A stretch of DNA of 18,622 nucleotides from CAYMCJ01 sp964388985 (GTDB lineage Bacteria; Patescibacteriota; Patescibacteriia; Patescibacteriales; CAYMCJ01). Positions 5,851-12,958 of this stretch are shown here, piece by piece. A program made the translations under genes and the position numbers. Under the pieces are notes generated by a model, which had not been told where the DNA came from, made no database searches, and saw only the letters and a list, made by a program, of their open reading frames with translations. Position 1 is the stretch's first letter; each line of letters starts with the position of its first letter. The stretch spans positions 1 to 18,622 of the forward strand of contig CAYMCJ010000023.1 of NCBI GenBank assembly GCA_964388985.1, written 5' to 3'.

Positions 5851-7548
5851 TTACGAGATTTCCTCTTTCCTCTCCCTGACGTATCTTGTCCACTGGTCGG
5901 CTATTTCCACAAATATCTTAAATGGGGCTTCAATAATAAAATCCAAGAAAAAAACAAAAACATTAATACGCGAAAATTTCTCCGAAAGCCATTTGCCGGC
6001 CGCGGTTATCGGTACATAAAAAAAATCGGCTACAAAACTGAATAAATTCTCTTTGGGCGGCAATAAAATATATTCCCGCACTCCTTTTCTTATTCTTAGG
6101 CTGAAAAAACTGACAAAAGCCAAAAAGAATAAAAATATAATTATACTGACCCAGCTGAAATATATTTTACTAAGTGCCCAAACCACCAAGCCGAAAGATA
6201 TAAAAAAAGTAATGGCGTAGGTTACGCCGAAAAATATATTGATTAATTTTCCCCGTTTAACCGGCTGGCGCAAAATAAAAGGCTTTTTTCTTTCGTTTTC
6301 CGTAAAAGTTATTTCGTCAATTCCCTCAATAATTTTACCGGTATTTTTATCAGACGGAACTTTGGTAAATAAAACTATAAGAAATAATAAAAAGGCCGGG
6401 AAACCGATATTTATACCAAGAGAAACAGGATTCACCTCTTCCCCAAACCATTTTGTCGCCGGCACTTCCAAAATAATGGCCAAAATTGATTTTGTTAAAA
6501 AAATATAAATAATGCTCCTGACAGCCGAGCGCCAAAGTTTTGATTTAATTTTTTTATACTTCTTATTGCAAATATTTTTTATTTTTCTGGGAAAGGCTTT
6601 GGGGTCATTCTTGATAGAATCATAAGTTCCGACCGGGTCCTCCTCTATTACTTCGGTTAAAATTGTAAAAAAAACAGTATATCTGCCTATTATCCGATTT
6701 AACTGCCCGGTTAAAGGATGACTCAATTGTTTATCGACCGCTTCCTTCAAAGCGGTTATATTTTGGGCAATTTTCGCAATTTCTTCGTTAGTCGGCTTTT
6801 TCCATTTTGAATTAAAATATTTAAACAAAATTAAACTAAGCATATCCTTGTCAAATTTCAAAAGGTTGCGATAAATGCCTAAATAAATCTGTATTTCCAA
6901 ATCTTTTTCATAAGGCAGATTTGATGGAAGTTTAATGTTCTTAACCAATATTTCATACATACCATTTACTACCGTCTTCTTAATTTTATCTATCCCTAAA
7001 TTTTCCTCTATTTCACCGGCCAGCAAAGCAATAATCCAATTATTTATCGCGCTTTTCTCGCCCATCTCATCTTTTGCCTTGGCTATATCTTTTTTTATAA
7101 ATCGCTCCGAAGGCCTTACTCGCGCCAGGCTGTAATTTCGCAATTTAAGATATTTTTCAATTATTTGGGCTATTTCGTCTTGTTTTTCTTCCGGAATTTT
7201 ATTGTTCGGCAAATAACCGGCGCGGATAAGTTCGGTTAATAAATGTCTGGATATTTCTTCGCTCTTGCTTTCTTTCATTACGCCCTCAATAACAATCTGA
7301 CGTTTTAATATCCGCTCAATCGCATTTTTTTCAAGTAAATATTCTTCTTTGTAATCAACGGAATTGCGGATTTTTTCGTAATAAAAGGCCATCTTGGAAA
7401 TTAAAACCGAGACTTTTATTTTGGGGATATCTTCGTCAATTTCCTCTTTTTTATTTTTGTCATTATAAATAACCTGAAAAAGCCTTTTGGCATTTTCAGT
7501 TAAGGTTAAACTATCTCCTGATTTTCTGCTAATATTTGGACTAACCAT
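5851..7548 (-). CDS. Conserved-type membrane protein of unknown function (565 residues)
   Basis: I do not recognise a named family. Residues 1-340 are soluble and largely helical, rich in Lys, Glu and Ile. Then come membrane segments near 343-361, 376-396, 437-459 and 464-484, with a possible re-entrant or amphipathic hydrophobic stretch at 530-548. A basic run (RKIKNICNKKYKKIKSKLWR, 321-340) precedes the first membrane segment, suggesting that the large N-terminal part is cytoplasmic. There is no signal peptide and no visible catalytic motif. Large proteins of this build recur in Patescibacteria in my experience, but no function can be given. A likely promoter (TTGATT, 17 bp, TAAAAT) lies 21 bp upstream. 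The ATG has no Shine-Dalgarno. The downstream gap to rsmI holds repeats only. Confidence 0.8.
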   Translation of the reverse strand: MVSPNISRKSGDSLTLTENAKRLFQVIYNDKNKKEEIDEDIPKIKVSVLISKMAFYYEKIRNSVDYKEEYLLEKNAIERILKRQIVIEGVMKESKSEEISRHLLTELIRAGYLPNNKIPEEKQDEIAQIIEKYLKLRNYSLARVRPSERFIKKDIAKAKDEMGEKSAINNWIIALLAGEIEENLGIDKIKKTVVNGMYEILVKNIKLPSNLPYEKDLEIQIYLGIYRNLLKFDKDMLSLILFKYFNSKWKKPTNEEIAKIAQNITALKEAVDKQLSHPLTGQLNRIIGRYTVFFTILTEVIEEDPVGTYDSIKNDPKAFPRKIKNICNKKYKKIKSKLWRSAVRSIIYIFLTKSILAIILEVPATKWFGEEVNPVSLGINIGFPAFLLFLIVLFTKVPSDKNTGKIIEGIDEITFTENERKKPFILRQPVKRGKLINIFFGVTYAITFFISFGLVVWALSKIYFSWVSIIIFLFFLAFVSFFSLRIRKGVREYILLPPKENLFSFVADFFYVPITAAGKWLSEKFSRINVFVFFLDFIIEAPFKIFVEIADQWTRYVRERKEEIS

Positions 7549-7568
7549 AAATATATTATACTAATATC

Positions 7569-7597
7569 ATTTTACCTCTATTTTTAAATAAAATCAA
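7569..7597 (-). promoter_or_regulatory. Sigma-70-type promoter for the 565-residue membrane protein
   Basis: On the minus strand, TTGATT (7597-7592), a 17-bp spacer and TAAAAT (7574-7569) precede the ATG at 7548. The expected transcript leader is short, about 15 bases. Confidence 0.5.
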
Positions 7598-7718
7598 TAA
7601 CCGCCCCATAAAAAGGGACGGCCATAAACTGCTCTGCGGCTTAAAACCGAAGGGCATTAAATAAATTCATTTCTCCTGTGTTTTAAGAAAACGGGACAAT
7701 TAATTAATTTGCATGTGC

Positions 7719-7748
7719 CCGCCCCGCCTCTCGCGAGAAACGGGGCGG
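7719..7748. terminator. G+C-rich hairpin after the lipoprotein gene
   Basis: CCGCCCCG (7719-7726) pairs with CGGGGCGG (7741-7748), and the loop contains the palindrome TCTCGCGAGA. It stands out in AT-rich DNA, 55 bp past the lipoprotein stop. No clear T-run follows on the minus strand, so it may be a repeat or a factor-dependent terminator. The rest of the 254-bp gap (7549-7802) shows no gene. Confidence 0.45.
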
Positions 7749-7802
7749 TTGCGGCTTTTCCCGCCAGGGAAAATAACGTTATTTTACTAATTTAACTTGA
7801 TT

Positions 7803-8258
7803 TTATAAATTTTCAAAATTTTCCGCAATCTTATTTTTCATCTCTTCGCTCCATTTATCGGTCCAATCGGTCGGAGGATAATCCCAAAATCTAATCGTAT
7901 AAACAAAATTGCCTTTAGCCCCAACTTTTTGGTACAAACCTCTTTCTTCCTCGTTTGAATTGTTCCAATAATCATTACTAAATATTCTTATTGCTATCGG
8001 CTTGGCATAACTCGGCACTTCCTGCGGATAAGAAGTGTCATTGGTTGGCACAAAAATTTCAATGTCAGTAAAATCATCCGTGTTTTTTCTCTGGGTCTGA
8101 TAATATATAAATTCCGGGGGAAGAACAAGCGAAAAACCCAAATCCTTATTTTGGTAATGGTAATTTCCGTCCTTGGCCAGCTCATCCATTAGTGGTTTCT
8201 TTCCGCAGCCTGACAATAAAATAATAAAAATTACTGAAAATAGTATAATTTTTTTCAT
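7803..8258 (-). CDS. Small predicted lipoprotein
   Basis: 151 residues. The N-terminus MKKIILFSVIFIILLSGC is a classic lipoprotein signal: two lysines, a hydrophobic core and the lipobox LSGC with the lipidated Cys at position 18. The mature part is soluble and acidic, with a pattern GNYHYQNKDLGFSLVLPPEF reminiscent of secreted proteins of the type with a short beta domain starting YxNxxLGFSLxLP. It is expected at the outer face of the cytoplasmic membrane. No enzyme motif is visible. It lies between two repeat-bearing gaps and has no Shine-Dalgarno. The lipoprotein call is firm and the function is unknown. Confidence 0.8.
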   Translation of the reverse strand: MKKIILFSVIFIILLSGCGKKPLMDELAKDGNYHYQNKDLGFSLVLPPEFIYYQTQRKNTDDFTDIEIFVPTNDTSYPQEVPSYAKPIAIRIFSNDYWNNSNEEERGLYQKVGAKGNFVYTIRFWDYPPTDWTDKWSEEMKNKIAENFENL

Positions 8259-8390
8259 AATTTATAATATTAAAACTTATGATAAAATAAAATTAACGGT
8301 TCATATTCTCTGCAAATTACAAATATTTTACGAATTTATGAATATTGGCCTAAACATTTATATTAATATTTATAAATTTGTACTTGATTT

Positions 8391-8465
8391 GTCCCGCCAC
8401 TTTATTATATTTACTATGGGCGGGATCCCGTTTACCTCGCATATGCGATGGCCGAAGCGGTGATA
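8391..8465. repeat. Dispersed double-hairpin repeat, copy B
   Basis: Same landmarks as copy A: GTCCCGCCACTT at the start, GCGGGATCCC in the middle, GATGGCCGAAGCGGTGATA at the end. GTCCCGCC (8391-8398) pairs with GGCGGGAT (8419-8426). A second hairpin forms around TCGCATATGCGA. The 8310-8390 stretch before it carries CTGCAAATTAC and TTTACGAATTTATGAAT, related to the ACGAAT palindromes. Confidence 0.7.
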
Positions 8466-8479
8466 ATTTGTAGGGGATA

Positions 8480-8731
8480 TTATTTTAAATATTTTATAAA
8501 TTTATCAATTTCTTTTTTAAACACCCAAAACTTGTAGGCGCTATAAAAAAATACATAAGCAATGCAAATTATTATCAGTCCGACAACCAAACGAAGCATA
8601 AAATCGGTCCAGACTATCAATACGCTTAAAATTAACAATATCACCCCGGTGCTGGCCAAAGTAAAAATCATCCCGTTCATTTTTTTATTAATGGAAGAAA
8701 AAAAAATTTTCATATGAATTAATATTCCCAT
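8480..8731 (-). CDS. Small two-helix membrane protein, hypothetical
   Basis: Up to 83 residues with two membrane segments (about 20-40 and 46-68) and a basic C-terminal tail ending KKEIDKFIKYLK. Not recognised. The first ATG lies in the inverted repeat at 8727-8760, so the ATG at residue 7 (8713) or 18 (8680) may be the real start. No Shine-Dalgarno supports any of them. It is divergent from the 125-residue plus-strand gene. The hydrophobic pattern and lack of a better frame favour a real gene. Confidence 0.6.
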   Translation of the reverse strand: MGILIHMKIFFSSINKKMNGMIFTLASTGVILLILSVLIVWTDFMLRLVVGLIIICIAYVFFYSAYKFWVFKKEIDKFIKYLK

Positions 8732-8760
8732 TTTTAGAAAAAAAAATTTCTAAAAACGGG
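8727..8760. repeat. AT-rich hairpin at the 5' end of the small membrane-protein gene
   Basis: CCC-A-TTTTTAGAAA (8727-8740) pairs with TTTCTAAAAA-C-GGG (8747-8760): a 10-bp perfect stem, one mismatch, three more pairs. It covers the first possible start codon at 8729-8731. No T-run follows outside it on either strand. It may be a regulatory hairpin or an attenuator. Confidence 0.5.
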
Positions 8761-8824
8761 TAAATTATAATTAAATAAATTTATATGCTTCTATTACTCA
8801 CTATTTTAACCGCAATTTTATAAA

Positions 8825-8853
8825 TTGACAAAATCAATTATTTAATCTAAAAT
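8825..8853 (+). promoter_or_regulatory. Strong sigma-70-type promoter for the 125-residue protein
   Basis: Perfect TTGACA (8825-8830), a 17-bp spacer and TAAAAT (8848-8853). The start point would be near 8860, giving a leader of about 25 bases to the ATG at 8885. Confidence 0.65.
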
Positions 8854-8884
8854 TACTTATATATAATAATTAAACTAAAAAATT

Positions 8885-9262
8885 ATGCCTGAACAATTTA
8901 AAAATCCGGAAGCAATGACTAACGATGAAGCGCAAAGGATAAAAGAGGAAATAGAAAGAATTGTTGCTGACCATAAAAATGCTGTAGAAGACAGTGGAAT
9001 CGGTGTTATAGTAGAAGAAAGAAAAAAACACGGCCGCCCGTCTCCGGAAGAAGAAAACATCATGCATCTAATTCATGACTGGGTGCCGCGCTTAAAAAAA
9101 CTGGCAGAAAAGGGCGAAGCAGATTCTAAATTAATTCAAGTAAGCGCTGAAACCGCCGCTGGAGCTTTGGAAAAAATAGGCATTGTTGACAGACTTGATG
9201 CAGAGCACACGGCATGGCTTGAAAATATTGTTGGTCGAAAATTAGAAAACAACCCAAAGTAA
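8885..9262 (+). CDS. Hypothetical soluble protein (125 residues)
   Basis: Not recognised. A charged, almost wholly helical protein with no membrane segment or signal peptide, rich in Glu, Lys and Ala. It has an acidic first helix (NDEAQRIKEEIERIV), a basic loop KKHGRPSPEEEN and a Trp-containing middle (HDWVPRLKKL). It has its own promoter with a consensus -35 and ends at a strong hairpin terminator, so it is a single-gene unit on the plus strand between minus-strand neighbours. The leader lacks a Shine-Dalgarno sequence. A frame on the opposite strand (8870-9067) overlaps it but lacks such signals. Confidence 0.75.
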   Translation: MPEQFKNPEAMTNDEAQRIKEEIERIVADHKNAVEDSGIGVIVEERKKHGRPSPEEENIMHLIHDWVPRLKKLAEKGEADSKLIQVSAETAAGALEKIGIVDRLDAEHTAWLENIVGRKLENNPK

Positions 9263-9287
9263 CAACTAAACTTAACTTAAATTTTAT

Positions 9288-9320
9288 AAAAACGCTTATT
9301 AAAGGGCGTTTTTATATTTT
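9288..9320. terminator. Bidirectional terminator between convergent genes
   Basis: AAAAACGC (9288-9295) and GCGTTTTT (9306-9313) form an 8-bp stem with a 10-base loop. A T-rich stretch follows on the plus strand and A-rich sequence precedes the stem, so it can serve both the plus-strand gene and the minus-strand gene ending at 9326. Confidence 0.75.
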
Positions 9321-9325
9321 TTAAA

Positions 9326-9835
9326 TTATATCCTTTTTAGCCATTTCAATAAAGCCCAGGCAATCATTCCGCCAACAACAGCTGTGGCCAGCTGCGGCCA
9401 GCTCATCATCTGAGCCACTTTTACGGCCAGCTCCTGTTTTATTAAAAGGCGGCTGACAAAATCAACACTAACAAACAAAAATATAAATTTTAAACCGGCG
9501 CCAACTATAACTCCCAACCAATAACCCTGAACCGTATCCTTGAAATTATTATAAACCCAATCAATGCTTAAAACTAAAATTACATTGCCAAGCATAATAA
9601 AAGGCACCACCGGCGCCAATATGGCCGGCAATAATCCGCCGGACAAAGCCATTAAACTGGGTAAAAGGCAAATTACCAAGGCGCTCCTGATTCCAACCAA
9701 AAACAAAGCTATAATTAAAATCGCGTTAACAATCGAGCCGGTTATCCATTGCAGATGAATAAAAAAAGGTAAAATCGTAGCCGCGCCGGCTAAACTTAAA
9801 AATTGCGCCATTGCCCGCATATTCACGCGAGCCAT
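9326..9835 (-). CDS. Small membrane protein of the type annotated as iron hydrogenase-associated
   Basis: 169 residues from the ATG at 9833-9835, chosen because AAAGGAG (9842-9848) lies 6 bases upstream; an earlier ATG at 9859 has no such site. Four to five membrane segments are present: FLSLAGAATILPFFIHL, a long Ile/Leu segment with VNAILIIALFLVGI, LLPAILAPVVPFIMLGNVILVLSI, GVIVGAGLKFIFLFVSV and a C-terminal AVVGGMIAWALLKWL. The pattern resembles small integral proteins that public annotations in this group often label iron hydrogenase. They look like an ECF-type S component and contain no cluster-binding Cys, so they are not hydrogenases themselves. The true [FeFe] hydrogenase lies 1.2 kb away on the same strand. 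A good promoter (TTGATT, 17 bp, TATAAT) drives it alone. A link to hydrogenase is inference. Confidence 0.7.
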   Translation of the reverse strand: MARVNMRAMAQFLSLAGAATILPFFIHLQWITGSIVNAILIIALFLVGIRSALVICLLPSLMALSGGLLPAILAPVVPFIMLGNVILVLSIDWVYNNFKDTVQGYWLGVIVGAGLKFIFLFVSVDFVSRLLIKQELAVKVAQMMSWPQLATAVVGGMIAWALLKWLKRI

Positions 9836-9893
9836 AGCTTGCTCCTTTAGATATTGCATAAAAAAAATAATTTTAATTTATCTATCTATTAAA

Positions 9894-9922
9894 ATTATAA
9901 CATAATCAATGCCAATAATCAA
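9894..9922 (-). promoter_or_regulatory. Sigma-70-type promoter for the hydrogenase-associated membrane protein
   Basis: On the minus strand, TTGATT (9922-9917), a 17-bp spacer and a perfect TATAAT (9899-9894) lie upstream of the Shine-Dalgarno-supported start at 9835. The leader would be about 50 bases. Confidence 0.65.
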
Positions 9923-10096
9923 ACCTTGCTTTTTTATCCTAAATATAATAAGATAAAATATCCCGCTAAAGATCGGCTTTAGTTGCGGAAAAAAAGTTCA
10001 TTTACAATTTTTGCCTGTTAGTTTACCGATATGGCGATTAAAATTATTTGATTGCCGTATTGCCAAATGCTAACCCGGCGAAAGGGAGGACAAATC

Positions 10097-10948
10097 ATGA
10101 AAGATGGCGAAACACTTAGGCTAATAAAACAAATCCTGGAAAGGCAAAAACAATTCAGCCAGCATGGAATGCAGGGACTGCTCGTTCACTTTCAGCTTTC
10201 AAATTCAATCGGTGAATTATTAAGTTGCGCCCTTCCGGTAGAAACATTAAGAGAAATTATACGCTCCGGCTTAGTTCAATATCTAAATTTAAACTTCGAT
10301 GGCCCGCTTAAAGCCTTTGAAAAATCAACTTGGGCCGCAATTGAATTACTGCTGACAATGGGAACAAACATAGAAACCATAAAAAAATCTATCCCTCAAA
10401 TTAATGAACCTCCGGATTTTTTCTATGTAGAAAATATAAAAGAATGGACTCCAGGCGTAATTTTTAATACCAATCTTTGGGCCCACAAACTCTTTAATAT
10501 TGAAATACATGGAAAAAAAATGATAGAAGAGAATAGAATTTTTCGCGGTTTTTCGGATATCTTTAATAACCATCTTAAAGCTAAATTTGTACTTTTCCCG
10601 TTTGACGGCTATATATTAGATAATTCAGAATGGGAAAAACAGAAAAAAAATGTTCCGGTCAGAATTAAACAACAATTTAGAAAGCTTGGCCTAAACAGCA
10701 AAGTAACTCTGGCCACCATGCCGGAAACTGTTTTTCTATTAACCTCTCGTTTTATTAACCAGGGATTTTTCCTGCAAAATAAATGTGCATACATCAGGAC
10801 TAATTCCTTTGCTGAAAACGGTGAGCAGATATATTTTTCGCATGACAGTAATCAAGGCCTCATAGTCTGCACGGAAAAAAATCTTTCAGACATAAATGAA
10901 ATTAATATCGGCGTTCTCCCCTTGGTTACTCTTTGGGAGCAAAAATAA
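10097..10948 (+). CDS. Hypothetical soluble protein (283 residues)
   Basis: Not recognised. The start is the ATG at 10097, because GGGAGG (10084-10089) lies 7 bases upstream; an earlier in-frame ATG at 10052 has no such signal. The N-terminal part is helical (ETLRLIKQILERQKQFSQHGMQG). The C-terminal half is mixed, with many aromatic residues, and ends in a beta-rich stretch (GLIVCTEKN, NIGVLPLVTLW). No membrane segment, signal peptide or catalytic motif is visible. It stands alone on the plus strand between two minus-strand genes and ends at a strong terminator. Its clear Shine-Dalgarno contrasts with most genes here. No convincing promoter with correct spacing was found in 9950-10080. Confidence 0.75.
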   Translation: MKDGETLRLIKQILERQKQFSQHGMQGLLVHFQLSNSIGELLSCALPVETLREIIRSGLVQYLNLNFDGPLKAFEKSTWAAIELLLTMGTNIETIKKSIPQINEPPDFFYVENIKEWTPGVIFNTNLWAHKLFNIEIHGKKMIEENRIFRGFSDIFNNHLKAKFVLFPFDGYILDNSEWEKQKKNVPVRIKQQFRKLGLNSKVTLATMPETVFLLTSRFINQGFFLQNKCAYIRTNSFAENGEQIYFSHDSNQGLIVCTEKNLSDINEINIGVLPLVTLWEQK

Positions 10949-10965
10949 ATCTCAAAAAACGCAAA

Positions 10966-10997
10966 GCCCGGACTTTTTAAAAGCCTGGGCCTTTTTT
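10966..10997. terminator. Terminator between the 283-residue gene and hydA
   Basis: GCCCGGACTTTT (10966-10977) pairs with AAAAGCCTGGGC (10979-10990), 10 of 12 Watson-Crick plus one wobble, followed by CTTTTTTATTTT on the plus strand. On the minus strand the stem is followed by TTTGCGTTTTTT, so it can also end the hydA transcript. Confidence 0.8.
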
Positions 10998-11048
10998 ATT
11001 TTCTAACTTCCTTGCCCGCCCGCCCGCCGAATCAGCGAGCCGGGGGAA

Positions 11049-12773
11049 TTACCTTTTTCTTTTATAACTCGTATGCAGTATTTTATGTTCTAAATCCCCT
11101 TTTTGTTTTTTTAACCATTGTAATACTGCTAAAACATTTTTGTTCTCATGCGCTTTCCTTATTTTCTTGCTTTTATCAATTTTATATAAAGCGGCTATTC
11201 TTTTCTCTCTTATTTCCGGAGTAGTTGGAATCGGCTGTCCGCCGCCGCCGATACAGCCGCCCGGGCAGGCCATAACTTCAATGTAGTCATAGGCAGACAA
11301 TCTTTCCAATACCGGTTCAATCTTGCCGATGCCGTTCACTACCGCTACCCGCAACTTTTTCTTACCCATATCAACTGTTGCTTCCTTAATCCCGGCCAAT
11401 CCCCGTACGTCTTTAAATTCCAATTTAGTTTTGCACAAATTAGTTCTATTCTTTCCGCAGACTATGGATTGAGCGGTGCGCAGAGCCGACTCCATCACTC
11501 CGCCGGAACCGCCATAAATATCCCCGGCGCCGCTATGACCGCCAAAAGGATTACTATTATTAACTTCTTTTAATTTTGAAAATTCAATATTATTTTTTTT
11601 AAGCATCCAGGCAAATTCTCTGGTGGTTAAAACATAATCAACCGGCCACATTCCTTTTATTTTTAATTCCGGACGAGTAGCCTCAAATTTCTTGGCCGTG
11701 CAGGGCATAACGGAGACGACTATAATATTTTTTGGATTTATATTCATCTTTTCCGCCCAATAAGTTTTTATAGCGCCGGCACTATGAATGTGCGGACTGC
11801 GGGCGGTCGTTAAATTAGAAATTAATTCCGGATGGTAAAATTCAACATATTTAACCCAGGCCGGACAACAACTGGTAAACATTGGCAATCCCCGCTTATC
11901 TTTTAACCGTTCCAATAACTCTTCGGCCTCTACTATGGTGGTTATATCAGCCCCAAAATTAACATCAAAAACATAATTAAAGCCAAGCGCCCGCAACCCC
12001 GCCGCCACCTGGCCGGTTACGATTTTACCATAAGGCAAATTAAATTCTTCGCCAAGACTCACTCTTATTGAAGGGGCAAATTGCGCCACTACTGTTTTGT
12101 TTTTGTTGTCCAATACTTTTTCCACCATCTCCCACTGTGCCTGCTCCTGGGCCGCTCCCACCGGGCAATGGACCGCGCACTGGCCGCAATAAATACAATC
12201 TATCTTTTTTCTTTCTCCTAAACGGCCGCTAACCGGCGCCACTTCCTGGTCAATTCCTTTTCCCTTTAACTCAAGATAATTTATATTCTGCAAAACCGAA
12301 CAGGCGTCAATACAGTTTCGGCAATCAATGCACTGGGAGCCGTCAATCTCAACCGCATTGGCAAATTTATATATCTTTCTTCTTTTCTTGCGGTCAGCAA
12401 AACGTCTGATTTCAATTTTATATTTTTCCGCCAAATTCAATAGTTTGCAATTAACCCGCCAGATGCAATCGGGACATTTTTCAATATGCTCGGCAAAAAT
12501 CAATTCAATGTTTAAATTTCTGGCTTTTTTTACCCGCCTGGAATCGGTCCTTATTTCCATTCCTTCCTTTACTTTTTCCTGGCAAGATATGGCCAATTTA
12601 CTTCTTCCCTTAATTTCCACAACACAAATCCGGCAGTTGCCCTTGGGCGGAAAGTCGGGGTGTCCGCAAAGTCCGGGAATAAAAATATTATTCTCCAAAG
12701 CAACCTGCATTATGGTTTTCTCGGGACTGCATTCAATTAATTGATTATCTATTTTTATTTTTATCTTTTTCAT
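11049..12773 (-). CDS. hydA: [FeFe] hydrogenase catalytic subunit, Clostridium (CpI-like) architecture
   Basis: 574 residues; reduces protons to H2 (or the reverse) in the cytoplasm. Cluster sites in order: a [2Fe-2S] ferredoxin domain with Cys36, 47, 50 and 64; a His-Cys [4Fe-4S] site with His96, Cys100, 103 and 109; two [4Fe-4S] sites with Cys148/151/154/158 and Cys193/196/199/203; then the H-cluster domain with TSCCPAW (300-306), MPCTAKKFE (356-364) and MACPGGCIGGGGQP (501-514). All H-cluster ligands (Cys303, 358, 503, 507) and the proton-relay Cys302 are present, so it should be active. The NADH-binding subunit gene lies upstream on the same strand, pointing to an NAD(P)H-linked enzyme. 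No hydEFG maturation genes are in the window. There is no Shine-Dalgarno, and the 185-bp gap before it is a palindrome. Confidence 0.96.
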   Translation of the reverse strand: MKKIKIKIDNQLIECSPEKTIMQVALENNIFIPGLCGHPDFPPKGNCRICVVEIKGRSKLAISCQEKVKEGMEIRTDSRRVKKARNLNIELIFAEHIEKCPDCIWRVNCKLLNLAEKYKIEIRRFADRKKRRKIYKFANAVEIDGSQCIDCRNCIDACSVLQNINYLELKGKGIDQEVAPVSGRLGERKKIDCIYCGQCAVHCPVGAAQEQAQWEMVEKVLDNKNKTVVAQFAPSIRVSLGEEFNLPYGKIVTGQVAAGLRALGFNYVFDVNFGADITTIVEAEELLERLKDKRGLPMFTSCCPAWVKYVEFYHPELISNLTTARSPHIHSAGAIKTYWAEKMNINPKNIIVVSVMPCTAKKFEATRPELKIKGMWPVDYVLTTREFAWMLKKNNIEFSKLKEVNNSNPFGGHSGAGDIYGGSGGVMESALRTAQSIVCGKNRTNLCKTKLEFKDVRGLAGIKEATVDMGKKKLRVAVVNGIGKIEPVLERLSAYDYIEVMACPGGCIGGGGQPIPTTPEIREKRIAALYKIDKSKKIRKAHENKNVLAVLQWLKKQKGDLEHKILHTSYKRKR

Positions 12774-12781
12774 ATTTACAT

Positions 12782-12956
12782 CTACAAATTACGAATATTT
12801 TACGAATATACGAATAATAGATTGTTTACCAATTTACAATTAATTACAATTATTTACTTTTAACACCCTTACAATTTATAAGTAATTTATTGTAAATAAT
12901 AGTAAATGATTGTAATTAAATAGTTTGTATATTCATATAATATTCGTAATTCGTGG
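12782..12956. repeat. 175-bp imperfect palindrome filling the hydB-hydA gap
   Basis: Left end CTACAAATTACGAAT (12782-12796) and right end ATTCGTAATTCGTGG (12942-12956) are inverted at 13 of 15 positions. Pairing continues inward through ACGAATAT, AATTACAAT and ATTTAC blocks to a centre near AACACCC. It starts 9 bp from the hydA ATG and ends 2 bp from the hydB stop. The related ends suggest the same family as the element before rsmI and the GxxExxY cassette. Confidence 0.75.
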
Positions 12957-12958
12957 AT

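Noticed and set aside
8173..8463. Plus-strand 96-codon frame across the lipoprotein start
   Set aside because: It runs through the palindromic repeat copy B and is antisense to a convincing lipoprotein signal peptide.
8825..8867. Pairing TTGACA at 8825 with TATAAT at 8862-8867
   Set aside because: The spacing is 31 bp; TAAAAT at 8848-8853 gives the proper 17 bp.
8870..9067. Two overlapping minus-strand frames opposite the 125-residue gene
   Set aside because: The plus-strand gene has a consensus promoter and its own terminator; the antisense frames have neither and are Phe/Ser-rich shadows.
12328..12744. Long plus-strand open frame of 138 codons
   Set aside because: Lies entirely within hydA on the opposite strand; all cluster motifs are in the hydA frame.
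12782..12956. CRISPR array or riboswitch in the hydB-hydA gap
   Set aside because: The repeats are inverted halves of one palindrome, not regular direct repeats with spacers, and no riboswitch core is evident.
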